Positions 36,260 through 45,017 of a DNA stretch of 64,000 bases are shown here, piece after piece. The translations under genes and the position numbers were made by a program. Every line of letters starts with the position of its first letter. The stretch's first letter is position 1. The notes below the pieces were generated by a model. The model made no database searches and was not told the origin of the DNA. It saw only the letters and a list, made by a program, of their open reading frames with translations. Source of the DNA: Thermaceae bacterium (lineage in GTDB: Bacteria > Deinococcota > Deinococci > Deinococcales > Marinithermaceae); the NCBI GenBank assembly GCA_027067955.1, contig JAMOUW010000063.1, forward strand, positions 1 through 64,000, given 5' to 3'.

Positions 36260-37780
36260 ATGCGTTGGTTCCTTGGATTTGCGGGGCTGTTTCTTTCCCT
36301 TGCCTTGGCGCAGTTCAACCCCGGTACCGCGGAATACTATGCACAATGCCGTGCACTTTACGAAAAACAGGCGCTAGCGGGGGCGCGCGACGCCTGCGAA
36401 CTTTCGCTGGTTGCCAATCCCAACTACGTTCCCGCCTTGAAGCTGCTGGCGCGGGTGCATCTGGACGAGGGCAACTATGACAACGCCCTGGAGCTGATAG
36501 AGCGCCTCAAGCAGCTTGCCCCCGACGATCTCATCACCCGCACTCTTGAGGCACGCTACCTGCTGTATGAGGAGAAGCCGGCGGAGGCGCTGAGTCTGGT
36601 CATGCACGTGCCCGGAGCCGAGGCGGCCTGGGTGCGGGGCCGCGCCCTGGAGGCCCTGGGGCGTTTTCAGGAGGCGCTCGAGGCCTATCGCGAGGCGGCG
36701 ATTCTGGGTGAAGAACGGGCGCTGATAGATGCGGCGGTCCTGCTCGAGCGCATGGGCAAACCCGAGCTCGCCCTCAAACTCCTCAGGGGCAAGAGCGACC
36801 CCCACCTGCTCCCCTTGCAGGGTCGGCTGCTGTGGAGTGCCGGGAGGCTCCAGGAGGCGGCCATCACCCTGGAGCGGGCGCTCAAGTTGCTGCCCCGGAA
36901 CGACCCCCATTACACCGAGGCCCTGCGCATCCTCACGCGCGTCTACTACGGCATGGGTGACACCCGCCGGGGTGCACGCGCCCTCCAGCAGTTGTCGGGC
37001 AGGGTGAACCTGGCCGCGGAGATGCTGCGCGCAGGGTGGCTGTGGCTTTTGGGTTTGGTGGCCTTCGTGGGACTGCACCTGTTTGGCGAAAGCCGCATTG
37101 AGCCGATAAGCACGCTCGAAATACGCACCGGTAACGCCTGGGGGCTGGGCCGCGTGTATGGAGCGATGCTGCTTGCCTGGCTGGTGGGCGCGGTCGTCGC
37201 CGTGCAGCTGGGGTTGCACCTGTACCATAACTGGTTAGCGGCGTTCACGCCGGTCCAGGCGCAGGTGGTGCGGCCGGCGTTTTTCATTGCGGCGGCCCTG
37301 ACCCTCGGGGTGCTGGGCCGCAGCTCGCTGAAGCCCGAAAAGAATGGGGGGTCGGTTCTGGGTCGCCCCGAGAGCTGGGCGGAGGGGCTTTGGGTGGGGG
37401 TGTTGCTGGCGGCGCTGCTGATTGGCTACGCCTGGTTCAGCGGACGAACCGAGTGGCTCGAGCCGGTGCCCTTCAGCCCGCTGCGCCCGCTCGGGGCCGC
37501 TGCCCTGGCTTCGCTGGCGCTCATGGAGCCGATTTTGCGTGTGCGCCTACCCGATTCGCTGCGACTGCGCTATGGAAATGAGATGGTGCCCTTCTTCGCT
37601 ACGGTGGTGGCGGGGATGTTCCTGATTTCGCCGGTGTTGCTCTGGTGGGTTGCCAGCGCGGTACTGCTGGCCGTCTTTTTCCGTCTGCGCGGGCTTTTGC
37701 CTCTGATGACCAGCTGGGTGGTCATGGCCGCTTTGCTGTTGGGGGCCGGGTACTTCCCTCTGGCACGCGCGCTCTTCTGA
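36260..37780 (+). CDS. TPR-repeat protein with C-terminal membrane domain
   Basis: The 506-residue protein has a signal-like N-terminus (MRWFLGFAGLFLSLALAQF) and then about 230 residues of TPR units (LARVHLDEGNYDNALELIERL, RALEALGRFQEALEAYREAA). The last 250 residues hold six or seven membrane segments (WLWLLGLVAFVGLHLFG to SWVVMAALLLGAGY). The TPR part would lie outside the cytoplasm. No enzymatic motif is visible and I know no named family. It may assist envelope assembly. The SAM hydrolase gene follows after 2 bases and is probably co-transcribed. Confidence 0.8.
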   Translation: MRWFLGFAGLFLSLALAQFNPGTAEYYAQCRALYEKQALAGARDACELSLVANPNYVPALKLLARVHLDEGNYDNALELIERLKQLAPDDLITRTLEARYLLYEEKPAEALSLVMHVPGAEAAWVRGRALEALGRFQEALEAYREAAILGEERALIDAAVLLERMGKPELALKLLRGKSDPHLLPLQGRLLWSAGRLQEAAITLERALKLLPRNDPHYTEALRILTRVYYGMGDTRRGARALQQLSGRVNLAAEMLRAGWLWLLGLVAFVGLHLFGESRIEPISTLEIRTGNAWGLGRVYGAMLLAWLVGAVVAVQLGLHLYHNWLAAFTPVQAQVVRPAFFIAAALTLGVLGRSSLKPEKNGGSVLGRPESWAEGLWVGVLLAALLIGYAWFSGRTEWLEPVPFSPLRPLGAAALASLALMEPILRVRLPDSLRLRYGNEMVPFFATVVAGMFLISPVLLWWVASAVLLAVFFRLRGLLPLMTSWVVMAALLLGAGYFPLARALF

Positions 37781-37782
37781 CG

Positions 37783-38565
37783 ATGCCGATCTACTTCTTA
37801 TCCGATTTCGGGTCCGCCGACGTTTACGCCGGGGTGGTACGCGCCGTGCTCCGCCGCCGGGCGCCTGACGTGACCGTGGTGGACCTGGCGCACGACCTGC
37901 CCCCCGGCGACGTCCGCCACGCCGCCTTGCAGCTCTACGCTGCGGTGCCGTACCTGGAGGAGGGGGGCGTGGTGCTCGCGGTCGTGGATCCCGGGGTGGG
38001 GTCGCAGCGACGCGCTCTGGCGCTGCGGGGCAAGCGCCTTTGGTACGTGCTGCCCGACAATGGAATCTTCACCCTGGTTCGCGAGCTCGACCCGCCGCGG
38101 GCCGCCTGGGAGCTGGATCCCGCGCTCTACGCGCCGGGGCCGGTGAGCGCCACCTTCCATGGTCGCGACGTCTTTGCGCCCGCGGCGGCGCACCTGGCGC
38201 AGGGGCTGCCCCCGGCCGCCCTGGGTGAGGAAATAGACGTCGAGAGTCCGTTCCGGCTGCCGCTTTGGACGGTCGAGGGCAGTGAAGGGGAGGTCATAGG
38301 TTTCGACCGCTTCGGCAACGCCATTACCAACCTGCGCCCGCGGGAGCGGCCCGAGGCGGTTCACGTAGTGGGGCGCCGGGTGCCTTTCAAGAACACCTAT
38401 GCCGACGTGTCCGAGGGCGAGGCGGTGGCTTATCTGGGATCGTCGGGGCTGGTGGAGATAGCCATAAGAGGCGGCTCGCTGCGCGAGAAGTTCCGTCTCC
38501 ACGAAGGCGCGGCGGCGCACTTGCACGGGCAGGAAACCGAACCGCCGCCGCTCGAGCTCGACTAG
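37783..38565 (+). CDS. S-adenosylmethionine hydrolase (SAM hydroxide adenosyltransferase, DUF62)
   Basis: The 260-residue protein belongs to the duf62/fluorinase fold. It begins IYFLSDFGSADVYAGVV, then VVDLAHDLPPGDVRHAALQL, VVDPGVGSQRRALAL, LPDNGIFTLV, FHGRDVFAPAAAHLA and FDRFGNAITNL. Members split SAM with water into adenosine and methionine; halogenating relatives use a Ser-rich site absent here. It begins 2 bases after the TPR gene. Its stop shares the palindrome CTAG with the convergent surE gene. Making adenosine, it sits in plausible company with a nucleotidase, but that may be chance. Confidence 0.92.
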   Translation: MPIYFLSDFGSADVYAGVVRAVLRRRAPDVTVVDLAHDLPPGDVRHAALQLYAAVPYLEEGGVVLAVVDPGVGSQRRALALRGKRLWYVLPDNGIFTLVRELDPPRAAWELDPALYAPGPVSATFHGRDVFAPAAAHLAQGLPPAALGEEIDVESPFRLPLWTVEGSEGEVIGFDRFGNAITNLRPRERPEAVHVVGRRVPFKNTYADVSEGEAVAYLGSSGLVEIAIRGGSLREKFRLHEGAAAHLHGQETEPPPLELD

Positions 38566-39314
38566 GTCCGTTCAAACGCGCGCCGCAGTTCCGGCATGAA
38601 ATCGTGCGCCGCCAGATCCAGGCTGATGGGCGTGATCGAGGTATACCCCTGGCGTACCGCCCAGAGGTCGGTGCCCGGGTCCTCGCTGCCCGTAGGTTTG
38701 CCGGCGATCCAGTAATAGGGCACGCCGTTCGGGTCTAGGCGCTCGACCACCGAGTCTTCGTAGTGATGGGTGGAGAGCTCGGTGATGCGCACCCCCCGGG
38801 GTTCCTTTGCGGGGAAATTGACGTTCAGGAACACTTTCTCGGGCAGACCGTGTTCCACCGCCCAGCGGGCTATGCTCACCGCCGCCTGCGCTCCGGGGCC
38901 GAAGTCCATTTCTTCGCGGCTGCCCACGTCGAGGCTGAAGGCGAGCGAGGGGATGCCTATTGAGGTGCCCTCGATGGCCCCCGCCACCGTGCCCGAGTGG
39001 GTGAGGTCGAGACCCAGATTTACCCCGATGTTTATGCCGCTTACCACCAGGTCGGGGCGGCCCAGCAGGTGCACGCCCAGCACCACGCAGTCGGCGGGCG
39101 TGCCGTCTACGCGGTAGGCGGGGATGGGGTCCAGTCCTGCAGCAGCGGTGTGCTTGAAACGCAGCGGTCTGCGCACGGTGATGCCGTGCCCCACCGCCGA
39201 CTGCTCCACGTCCGGGGCCACCACGTATACCTCCCCCAGCGCGCTCATGGCCCGGGCCAGGGCCTTTATTCCCGGGGAAAATATGCCGTCGTCGTTGGTG
39301 ACGAGAATCTTCAT
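38562..39314 (-). CDS. surE: 5'/3'-nucleotidase SurE
   Basis: SurE dephosphorylates nucleoside monophosphates and helps stationary-phase survival. The metal site ILVTNDDGIFSPGI at the N-terminus, VVAPDVEQSAVGHGIT and LVVSGINIGVNLG are all intact, and the length of 250 is standard. The ORF opens at 39401, but the ATG at 39314 places the TNDDG motif at residue 5-9 as in the family and lies 7 bases from a TAGGCT box. It diverges from the rhomboid gene and converges with the SAM hydrolase gene. Confidence 0.95.
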   Translation of the reverse strand: MKILVTNDDGIFSPGIKALARAMSALGEVYVVAPDVEQSAVGHGITVRRPLRFKHTAAAGLDPIPAYRVDGTPADCVVLGVHLLGRPDLVVSGINIGVNLGLDLTHSGTVAGAIEGTSIGIPSLAFSLDVGSREEMDFGPGAQAAVSIARWAVEHGLPEKVFLNVNFPAKEPRGVRITELSTHHYEDSVVERLDPNGVPYYWIAGKPTGSEDPGTDLWAVRQGYTSITPISLDLAAHDFMPELRRAFERT

Positions 39315-39321
39315 ACCCCTA

Positions 39322-39342
39322 AGCCTACACCCGGGGTAAGCT
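39322..39342. promoter_or_regulatory. Back-to-back -10 boxes of surE and the rhomboid gene
   Basis: The minus strand has TAGGCT (39327-39322) 7 bases before surE. The plus strand has TAAGCT (39337-39342) 6 bases before the rhomboid ATG. The start codons are 34 bases apart, so each promoter's -35 region must overlap the other gene's start region. Confidence 0.5.
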
Positions 39343-39348
39343 CGGTAC

Positions 39349-40005
39349 ATGTTTCCACTGGGCGACGTGAACCGGCCGTTGCGGCCCCCCGTAGTGGTCA
39401 AAGCGCTGGTGGTGGTGAACGCGGCGGTGTTCTTGATCGAGCTGCTCGCGAGCCCCCGGGCGCGGGAGCTGATGTTCAGCAGCTACGGGTTCATCCCCAG
39501 CGTTTTTTGGGACGACCCCCTGGGTGAGGGGTACCGGCTCGTTACCAGCCAGTTCCTGCACGGGGGGTTCGGGCACGTCCTCGGAAACCTCTGGTTTCTC
39601 TGGGTATTCGGTGACAACGTGGAGGACAGGCTGGGGCGCGTCCGCTTCCTGCTCTTCTACCTGGTGGGCGGGGTCATCGCCGCGCTTGCCCAGGGCGCTT
39701 TCAACGCCGACTCCACGGCTCCCATGATTGGTGCTTCGGGCGCCATCTCCGCGGTAATGGGGGCTTACTGGCTGATGTTCCCGGGCGCGCAGGTGCTTAC
39801 CCTGGCCTGGTTTGTTCTCCCGCTCACTTTTTACCTGCCCGCCGGGTTCTACCTTGGTTACTGGGCTTTGATCCAGCTCGTTTCCGCCCTTTTCGGCGGC
39901 GGGCACGTCGCATTCTGGGCGCATCTGGGAGGGTTCGTATGGGGATGGGCAGCGGTAAAATATGGACTGTTCTCCCCCGTCGCGCCCCCCTGGCGGCGCC
40001 GCTAG
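39349..40005 (+). CDS. Rhomboid-family intramembrane serine protease
   Basis: This 218-residue membrane protein has about six hydrophobic segments. The catalytic Ser lies in GASGAISAVMGAY and the partner His in AHLGGFVWGW. FLHGGFGHVLGNLWFLWVFG is the conserved HxxxHxxxN-type helix. Rhomboids cleave other membrane proteins within the bilayer; the substrates are unknown. It is monocistronic and probably leaderless. Confidence 0.93.
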   Translation: MFPLGDVNRPLRPPVVVKALVVVNAAVFLIELLASPRARELMFSSYGFIPSVFWDDPLGEGYRLVTSQFLHGGFGHVLGNLWFLWVFGDNVEDRLGRVRFLLFYLVGGVIAALAQGAFNADSTAPMIGASGAISAVMGAYWLMFPGAQVLTLAWFVLPLTFYLPAGFYLGYWALIQLVSALFGGGHVAFWAHLGGFVWGWAAVKYGLFSPVAPPWRRR

Positions 40006-40068
40006 CCGCCGGAATGACCGAATCTTGATGGAGGCCGGTGCTAGTCTAAAGTTTGCGAGGTAGACCTG

Positions 40069-40737
40069 GTGAGCGAACCGCTGTACCAACGCCAACTGAT
40101 GGAGTACGCCCAGGACCTGGCGCGCGCCTACCGGGAGATACGCGAGTCCCGCGACGACTTCCTGAAGCTCCTGGTCACCCTGGTGGAGCTCAAGGCGCCC
40201 GCGGTGCGCGGCCATGCCCGGCGGGTGGCGTTCTGGTCGCTACGCCTCAACGAAGCGCTGGGTCGCCCGCTCGAGCCCGCAGCCCTCAAGGCGGCGGCGC
40301 TCGCCCACGACGTGGGCAAGCTGGGCCTGCCCGACCGGCTCATTTCCTCGTGGGTGGGGGAGGGTGATGAAGACCGCGAGCTGATCGAAGCGCACCCGCT
40401 GCTGGGGGCTTCGCTGCTCGAGCACGTGGCGGCATTTTCGACCTGGATTCCCTGGGTGCGGCATCACCACGAGCGCTGGGACGGCCGGGGCTTCCCGGCC
40501 CACCTGGCGGGCGAAGCGGTTCCCCTGGGGGCGCGCATGATAGCGATAGCCAATGGTTTCGATCACCGCATGCACGGTTACGGTGGCGAGCCGGCTTACA
40601 CCCTGGCGGGAACCACCGCCTGGATGGAGCAGAATTCCGGGGCTGGTTTTGACCCCGAACTGGTGCGGACCTTCCTGTCCATGCCGCTGGAGGCGCTGTG
40701 GGCTAATCGCCTCTGGCTCGAGGAGGTGCAGGGATGA
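40069..40737 (+). CDS. HD-GYP-type phosphodiesterase domain protein
   Basis: The 222-residue protein shows the HD-GYP layout: KAPAVRGHARRVAFWSLRL, ALAHDVGKLGLPDRLI with the HD pair, HPLLGASLLEHV and HHHERWDGRGFP, then ARMIAIANGFD. The GYP-like stretch reads GRGFP and is near-canonical, so it may cleave cyclic di-GMP. The usual N-terminal receiver is missing, but a single-domain receiver protein is encoded next with overlapping start and stop, so the two may act together in trans. The start is a GTG. Confidence 0.85.
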   Translation: MSEPLYQRQLMEYAQDLARAYREIRESRDDFLKLLVTLVELKAPAVRGHARRVAFWSLRLNEALGRPLEPAALKAAALAHDVGKLGLPDRLISSWVGEGDEDRELIEAHPLLGASLLEHVAAFSTWIPWVRHHHERWDGRGFPAHLAGEAVPLGARMIAIANGFDHRMHGYGGEPAYTLAGTTAWMEQNSGAGFDPELVRTFLSMPLEALWANRLWLEEVQG

Positions 40738-41108
40738 AGGTCTTGCTCATTGAAGACGAACCCGACATGGTGGCGTTGCTGGAGGCCACGCTCACCCCGG
40801 CGGGTTTCGAAGTTCACGCCGAGCGCAGCGGCGACGACATCGAGGCGCTGCTGGAACGCCACGACCCCCAGGTGGTGATCGTGGACGTGATGCTGTTTGG
40901 CAGCCGCGCCGACGGTTTCGAGGTGGTGGAGCGGATCCGGCGCGTGGCGGGGCACGAGCGCACGCTGGTAGTGGTGCTGACGGCCCTGGCCGGGGACGTC
41001 TACGCCCGCAAGGCGGAGGCCGCGGGGGCCGACCTTTACCTGAGCAAACCCTTCAGCCCGCTGGAGCTGCTGGGGCAGCTACAGAGCGCCGAATTGCTCG
41101 CCGATTAA
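40734..41108 (+). CDS. Single-domain response regulator
   Basis: The 124-residue protein is a receiver domain only: LLIEDEPDMVALL with the acidic pair, VIVDVMLFG with the phosphorylated Asp, VVVLTALAG with the Thr, and YLSKPFSPLELL with the Lys. No output domain is attached. The ATG overlaps the stop of the HD-GYP gene, and the histidine kinase gene converges on it sharing a TTAA stop, so all three are likely one signalling circuit. Confidence 0.92.
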   Translation: MKVLLIEDEPDMVALLEATLTPAGFEVHAERSGDDIEALLERHDPQVVIVDVMLFGSRADGFEVVERIRRVAGHERTLVVVLTALAGDVYARKAEAAGADLYLSKPFSPLELLGQLQSAELLAD

Positions 41109-42361
41109 TCCTGCAAACAGGGCAGCTCGAACCAGAACACCTGGCCCGGGGGGCGGGCTTCCCAGCCGATACTGCCGCCCAGCTGGGAGATCACTTCCCG
41201 TGCCACCGCCAGACCCAGTCCGTAGCCCTCGTGATGGCGGTGGCGCGTCAGCCGCGCCCAGGGGCGGAAGACCGCTTCCGCTTCGGCGGCGCTGAGCGGG
41301 GGGCCGCCGTCCTCGACCTCCAGGCGGGCGATGCCGTCCCGACAGGACAGGCGCACCAGCACCGGGGCGTCTGCGGGCCCGTACTTCGCGGCATTGCTGA
41401 GCAGGTTCAGGATGGTGGAAAAGAGGCGACCCTCGTCGCCCTCGACGTGCACGTCCTCCCCTCCTGTTTCTATCTGGATCCGATTGGGGTACTGCACCTG
41501 CAGCATTGCCACCGCCTCTTCTATGAGCGGGCGCAGGAGCACCGGTCTACGGGAGAGTTCGAGCGGCTTTCCCGACTCGAGCCGGTAGAGATCCAGATAG
41601 GTAGCAAGTGTTTCCCCCAGGCGCCGCGCGGCGCTGCGGATGCGCGCCAGGTAGGACTCGCGGTTGGCCGCGGGCCCGCTAAGCAGTTCACTGAAGCCGA
41701 CGATGGTGGCGACGGGGGTGCGCAATTCGTGGGCTATCATTCCCAGCAGGCGGGTTTTGAAGTCTCCCTCGCTTTCCAGGTCGGCTATGCGGCGGCGCTG
41801 GCCCAGAACCTCCCTGGTCTGGTAGTACAGATAGGCGAAGGCGAATATCATGACCAGCGCGAAGCCGAGGAGGATGTTGCGGCGGTACTCCCGCAGCTGG
41901 ACGAGCAGGTTGGAGCGCACGGTGCTGGAAACCCTGGTGGCGGCGATGACCACCGGGTGCACCCGGTCGGCCCAGCCTTCCAGGCTTTTGCAAGGCCAGG
42001 TCCGCGGCGGGCTCTGCTCCAGCTGCTGCATGAGCAGGCTGAGGATTCGACGGTGGCGCTTTTCCAGCAGGGGGAAACTGTAGCTTTCGCTGGCCAGCCG
42101 GGCCCGCTGTTCCAGGTTGGCTTCGCGCACCGGCGTGAACTCGCCGCGCTGGCAGAGCAGCGCCGCCTTGAGCAGATCGCGCTCCAGCTGCGAGTACTGA
42201 TAAGCGGAGTTGGCGGCGCGCACGTTGGCGATGGTCGTCTCCAGCAGCGCTTGCTCATAGAAGAGCTGCCCCGCAAGCAGCAGCAGGGCCACTATCAGCC
42301 CGACCGCCAGCAGGCTGGTGTTCAGTAGTGGAACTCGATCACGCGGACCTGCCACACCCAC
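41105..42361 (-). CDS. Membrane-bound sensor histidine kinase
   Basis: The 418-residue protein has a first membrane helix (LLAVGLIVALLLLAG), an extracytoplasmic helical sensor of about 110 residues containing one Cys pair, and a second helix (NILLGFALVMIFAFAYLYY). The kinase core has the H-box HELRTPVATIVGFSELL, N-box LNLLSNAAKYGP and G-box YGLGLAVAREV. Its start (GTG 42361 or 42355) lies inside the 3' end of the lipoprotein gene, so the two are co-expressed. The likely partner is the receiver protein encoded convergently. Confidence 0.9.
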   Translation of the reverse strand: MGVAGPRDRVPLLNTSLLAVGLIVALLLLAGQLFYEQALLETTIANVRAANSAYQYSQLERDLLKAALLCQRGEFTPVREANLEQRARLASESYSFPLLEKRHRRILSLLMQQLEQSPPRTWPCKSLEGWADRVHPVVIAATRVSSTVRSNLLVQLREYRRNILLGFALVMIFAFAYLYYQTREVLGQRRRIADLESEGDFKTRLLGMIAHELRTPVATIVGFSELLSGPAANRESYLARIRSAARRLGETLATYLDLYRLESGKPLELSRRPVLLRPLIEEAVAMLQVQYPNRIQIETGGEDVHVEGDEGRLFSTILNLLSNAAKYGPADAPVLVRLSCRDGIARLEVEDGGPPLSAAEAEAVFRPWARLTRHRHHEGYGLGLAVAREVISQLGGSIGWEARPPGQVFWFELPCLQD

Positions 42362-42855
42362 AGGGCATTGTACCGGGTAGGGTCGGGTCGCAGGCGCTCG
42401 TAGGGCAGGACCACCCGAACCGGACCGTAATTTTTCACCGTGAGCGGGCTGCCGTCCTGCACCAGGGCCAGCACCGGCTCGAGCGGAGCCAGCTCCGCCC
42501 AGGGGCGGTCTATGCGGTAGTCGTCCAGGGCCGTGAAGCGAACCAGCAGGCCGTCCGTGTCGATGCCGAGCTCCCGAACTAGCTGGGAAAGCAACACCCC
42601 TTCGAAGACGGCCGGAGGGTCGTTTTCGCGGGGGTGATGGCGGGTGATGCGGCGCACCCAGGTGAGGCGTTCGATGCCGGCGCGGTCGAGGTCGTAGCTT
42701 TGGCCGCCGGGCGCAATCAGTGTGAGCAGTACCGCGGCCGCGGGCGCTGGGGGCGTTCCGCCCCAGCCGCCCTCGCGGATCACGCTGTAGCTGGCGCGCT
42801 CCCGGCAGCCGGCGAGTAGCGCGGCGACCACCAGGATGGGGGCGAGGAGGCGCAT
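42322..42855 (-). CDS. Lipoprotein with sulfite-oxidase-like fold, partner of the kinase
   Basis: The 177-residue product has a lipoprotein signal (LLAPILVVAALLAGC), so it should be anchored outside the cytoplasm. The rest resembles cofactor-free members of the molybdopterin-binding oxidoreductase family: GVLLSQLVRELGI, RFTALDDYRIDRPWAEL, PVLALVQDGSPLTVKNYGPVRVVLP and the final YNALWVWQVRVIEFH. The usual active-site Cys is not seen, so it is probably a ligand-binding protein feeding the kinase. I take the ATG at 42855, 7 bases after TAGAAT, over upstream ATGs at 42864 and 42921. Confidence 0.75.
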   Translation of the reverse strand: MRLLAPILVVAALLAGCRERASYSVIREGGWGGTPPAPAAAVLLTLIAPGGQSYDLDRAGIERLTWVRRITRHHPRENDPPAVFEGVLLSQLVRELGIDTDGLLVRFTALDDYRIDRPWAELAPLEPVLALVQDGSPLTVKNYGPVRVVLPYERLRPDPTRYNALWVWQVRVIEFHY

Positions 42856-42862
42856 CACCTGC

Positions 42863-42868
42863 ATTCTA
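42863..42868 (-). promoter_or_regulatory. -10 box placed for a leaderless mRNA
   Basis: TAGAAT on the minus strand lies 7 bases before the ATG at 42855 and supports that start. Confidence 0.5.
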
Positions 42869-42897
42869 GTAGCCCGCGAGCCGCGGCCGGATATTAC

Positions 42898-42926
42898 TTT
42901 ACAGTTATATTTGTTGAGCATATAAT
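42898..42926 (+). promoter_or_regulatory. Consensus-like sigma-A promoter
   Basis: TTTACA, 17 bases, TATAAT, ending 19 bases before the ATG at 42946. It is one of the best-matching housekeeping promoters in the window and is followed by a strong GGAGG ribosome site. Confidence 0.8.
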
Positions 42927-42945
42927 ACTCAATGTGGAGGTGGGC

Positions 42946-43302
42946 ATGTTACCGGGATTTTCCGCCAAACGCAAAGGTGAAGAGATCGAACTAACGCTTT
43001 CCGACGGCGTTTCCGAGGAGCGCCTGCGCATGCCGGCGCTGGAGCTGGCGGAGGCGCTGGCCCGCCTCGAGGCCCCCGGTTATCCGACCATGGACCCCGA
43101 GGAGCTGGAAGACGAGCCCGATGACGCGCCCAACTACACCACCGCCACGGTGGAGCTGAGCGAGCCCGAGGGCCTGCTCACGCTGCGCAAGGTGCGGGTG
43201 CCGGGTCCCGATCTGCTCGAGCTCACCACCCCCGCGGGCAGCGTTTACGAGTTCGAGTGGCGCCGGGCGCTTGACTACCTGGAGCCCCTGCTTCCGCGCT
43301 AG
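42946..43302 (+). CDS. Conserved-looking small protein of unknown function
   Basis: The 118-residue acidic protein has a beta-rich start (FSAKRKGEEIELTLSDGV), a helix (ALELAEALARLE), an acidic stretch (DPEELEDEPDDAP) and a beta-rich end (SVYEFEWRRALDYLEPLL). I do not know the family. The ATG at 42946 follows GGAGG by 5 bases. The strong promoter suggests substantial expression. It shares a CTAG stop with the convergent deacetylase gene. Confidence 0.75.
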   Translation: MLPGFSAKRKGEEIELTLSDGVSEERLRMPALELAEALARLEAPGYPTMDPEELEDEPDDAPNYTTATVELSEPEGLLTLRKVRVPGPDLLELTTPAGSVYEFEWRRALDYLEPLLPR

Positions 43303-44348
43303 GAGCCTTCCAGGTCCTCCGGGAGTACCCGCACCGGAATGGGCAGCGGGCTGGCAAGCTCGGTGCGGCGCACGAAGGCGAGCATGAAGTTGCCGATCAG
43401 CCGCAGCTGCGAGGCGTGGGCGCGGGTTGCGTCCAGCTTGCGCTGGATCCAGGCGTCCCTGAGATCGAGCCTGTGCCAGGGCAGGCGCCGCCCCCGGGGT
43501 GCCGGGTATAGCGGCAGGCGCGGATGCAGACCCTTGGGCAGGGGATACTCGTAGCCACCGTGGATTATGTAGTAGCGCAACTGCTCCTCGCGGCCCAGCT
43601 TTCCCATGATGCGCATCGCGAAGTATGCCGTTGCCTGGTGGTCGGGATGGGCGTCCAGGGGGCTTGGCGCCAGGATGCGGGTGGGGTCGAAACCGCGCAC
43701 CACCGATTCCAGATCTGCCTCCAGCTCGCGGCCGGTGTAGGCGGCCCCCGGCCGCAGGCTGCCCGGATAGCTCACCGCAGAGAGCCGCGTGTGCGGGCTG
43801 GTGTAGGGCAGGTAGTAGTGGGTGAGGAATAGCCGCAGCAGCCCCTGGTCGGGGTAGCCCAAAAAGACGCGGTCCTCCTCCTGTAGCCCCAGCAGATTCG
43901 TGGCCGCGCGCGCCTCCTCCATGCGTTTGCGGGCCAGCTCGCGCATGGCCTCGGGTTTCGGCACGGGCCGGCCCGAAGCCAGGTCGAAGGCGTCGCCGGC
44001 GGTGAGCCAGACCACGCGCACTGCCGCTCCCGCCTCCCGTGCCTGCAGTATCTGCCCCGCCGCGGCCAGCGTTTCGTCGTCGGGGTGGGGGGCCAGCACC
44101 AGCAGACGATCGTTCCCGCCCAGCTCTGCGAGCGCGGGCAGGCGCCGGCTCAACAGCGCGGCGCGCAGGGCGTGGAGGTGGGCAAATATCCAGCGGCCGT
44201 TGATGAACGCCCAGACCGCCAGCGCCAGCAGGGTGGCCAGCAGACGCTCGAGCAGATCCAGCCGCCACCACAACCGCAGCGCCTCGCCCAGCCCCACGAA
44301 GACTACCAGCAGCGCCGCCAGCCAGATCCACCGCGGAGAGGGGTTCAC
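43299..44348 (-). CDS. Membrane-anchored PIG-L family deacetylase
   Basis: The 349-residue protein starts with two membrane segments (IWLAALLVVFVGLGEAL and LLATLLALAVWAFI). A PIG-L/LmbE domain follows with the zinc motif APHPDDE near residue 86, VVWLTAGDAFD and the third-ligand motif SPLDAHPDHQAT. Members remove N-acetyl groups from GlcNAc-containing substrates such as bacillithiol precursors or cell-wall glycans. Membrane attachment favours a lipid- or wall-linked substrate. This is inferred from family and topology. Confidence 0.88.
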   Translation of the reverse strand: MNPSPRWIWLAALLVVFVGLGEALRLWWRLDLLERLLATLLALAVWAFINGRWIFAHLHALRAALLSRRLPALAELGGNDRLLVLAPHPDDETLAAAGQILQAREAGAAVRVVWLTAGDAFDLASGRPVPKPEAMRELARKRMEEARAATNLLGLQEEDRVFLGYPDQGLLRLFLTHYYLPYTSPHTRLSAVSYPGSLRPGAAYTGRELEADLESVVRGFDPTRILAPSPLDAHPDHQATAYFAMRIMGKLGREEQLRYYIIHGGYEYPLPKGLHPRLPLYPAPRGRRLPWHRLDLRDAWIQRKLDATRAHASQLRLIGNFMLAFVRRTELASPLPIPVRVLPEDLEGS

Positions 44349-44375
44349 GGACCTATACTAAGCTTGGAAAGCGCC

Positions 44376-45017
44376 ATGACCCAAGAGTCTCCCAAGCTCC
44401 GCCCCGCCCGCCTCGACGACCTGGAGGAGATCGGGTACATTTCCCACCAGACCGGGCTCCTTGGCGACCCCATCGGCCGTTTCTTCCCCGACCAGGCGCT
44501 CTGGGCCGATGTTTTCATTCGCCCCTACCTGGAGGCGGGTTGTTGCAATTTCGTAATCGAAAACAAAGGGCACGTCGCCGGTTATATCATCGGCTCCTGC
44601 AGTCCCGGGGAACTGCCGCGCTGGCTCGTAACCCGGCTGCCCGCCGTTTTGCTGGACGGTTTTAGACAGGGCCGCTACTCCCGCCTGGCCGGCTGCCTTC
44701 CCTACCTGGCGCGGTTCCTGGTGCGCGGCGGGGCACGCGCCCCTGGAACGGACTACCCGGCGGAGCTGCACATCGGCGCACTGCCCGGTGCCCGGGGCAG
44801 GGGACTGGGAGCCGCCCTGATGGGGCGTTTCCTCGACTGTTTGCACGAGCGCGGCGTGCGCGGGGTGCAGCTGGCCACCAGCGAGCGCAACGCCGCGGCG
44901 TTGCGGCTCTACGAACGTTTTGGATTCCGGGTGTACGCCCGCTGGCGCTCGCGGTTCTGGGAGCCCTACCTGGGCATACCCGTGGAGCATCTGCGCTTGG
45001 TGAAGGAGCTCGCCTAG
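44376..45017 (+). CDS. GNAT-family acetyltransferase
   Basis: The 213-residue protein has the acetyl-CoA-binding signature [21 protein letters not shown] (R-G-R-G-L-G loop) and the C-terminal [18 protein letters not shown]. The N-terminal [20 protein letters not shown] is the usual GNAT opening. The substrate is not evident. A TATACT box lies 16 bases before the ATG. It converges with the CDGSH gene through a shared CTAG stop. Confidence 0.9.
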   Translation: MTQESPKLRPARLDDLEEIGYISHQTGLLGDPIGRFFPDQALWADVFIRPYLEAGCCNFVIENKGHVAGYIIGSCSPGELPRWLVTRLPAVLLDGFRQGRYSRLAGCLPYLARFLVRGGARAPGTDYPAELHIGALPGARGRGLGAALMGRFLDCLHERGVRGVQLATSERNAAALRLYERFGFRVYARWRSRFWEPYLGIPVEHLRLVKELA

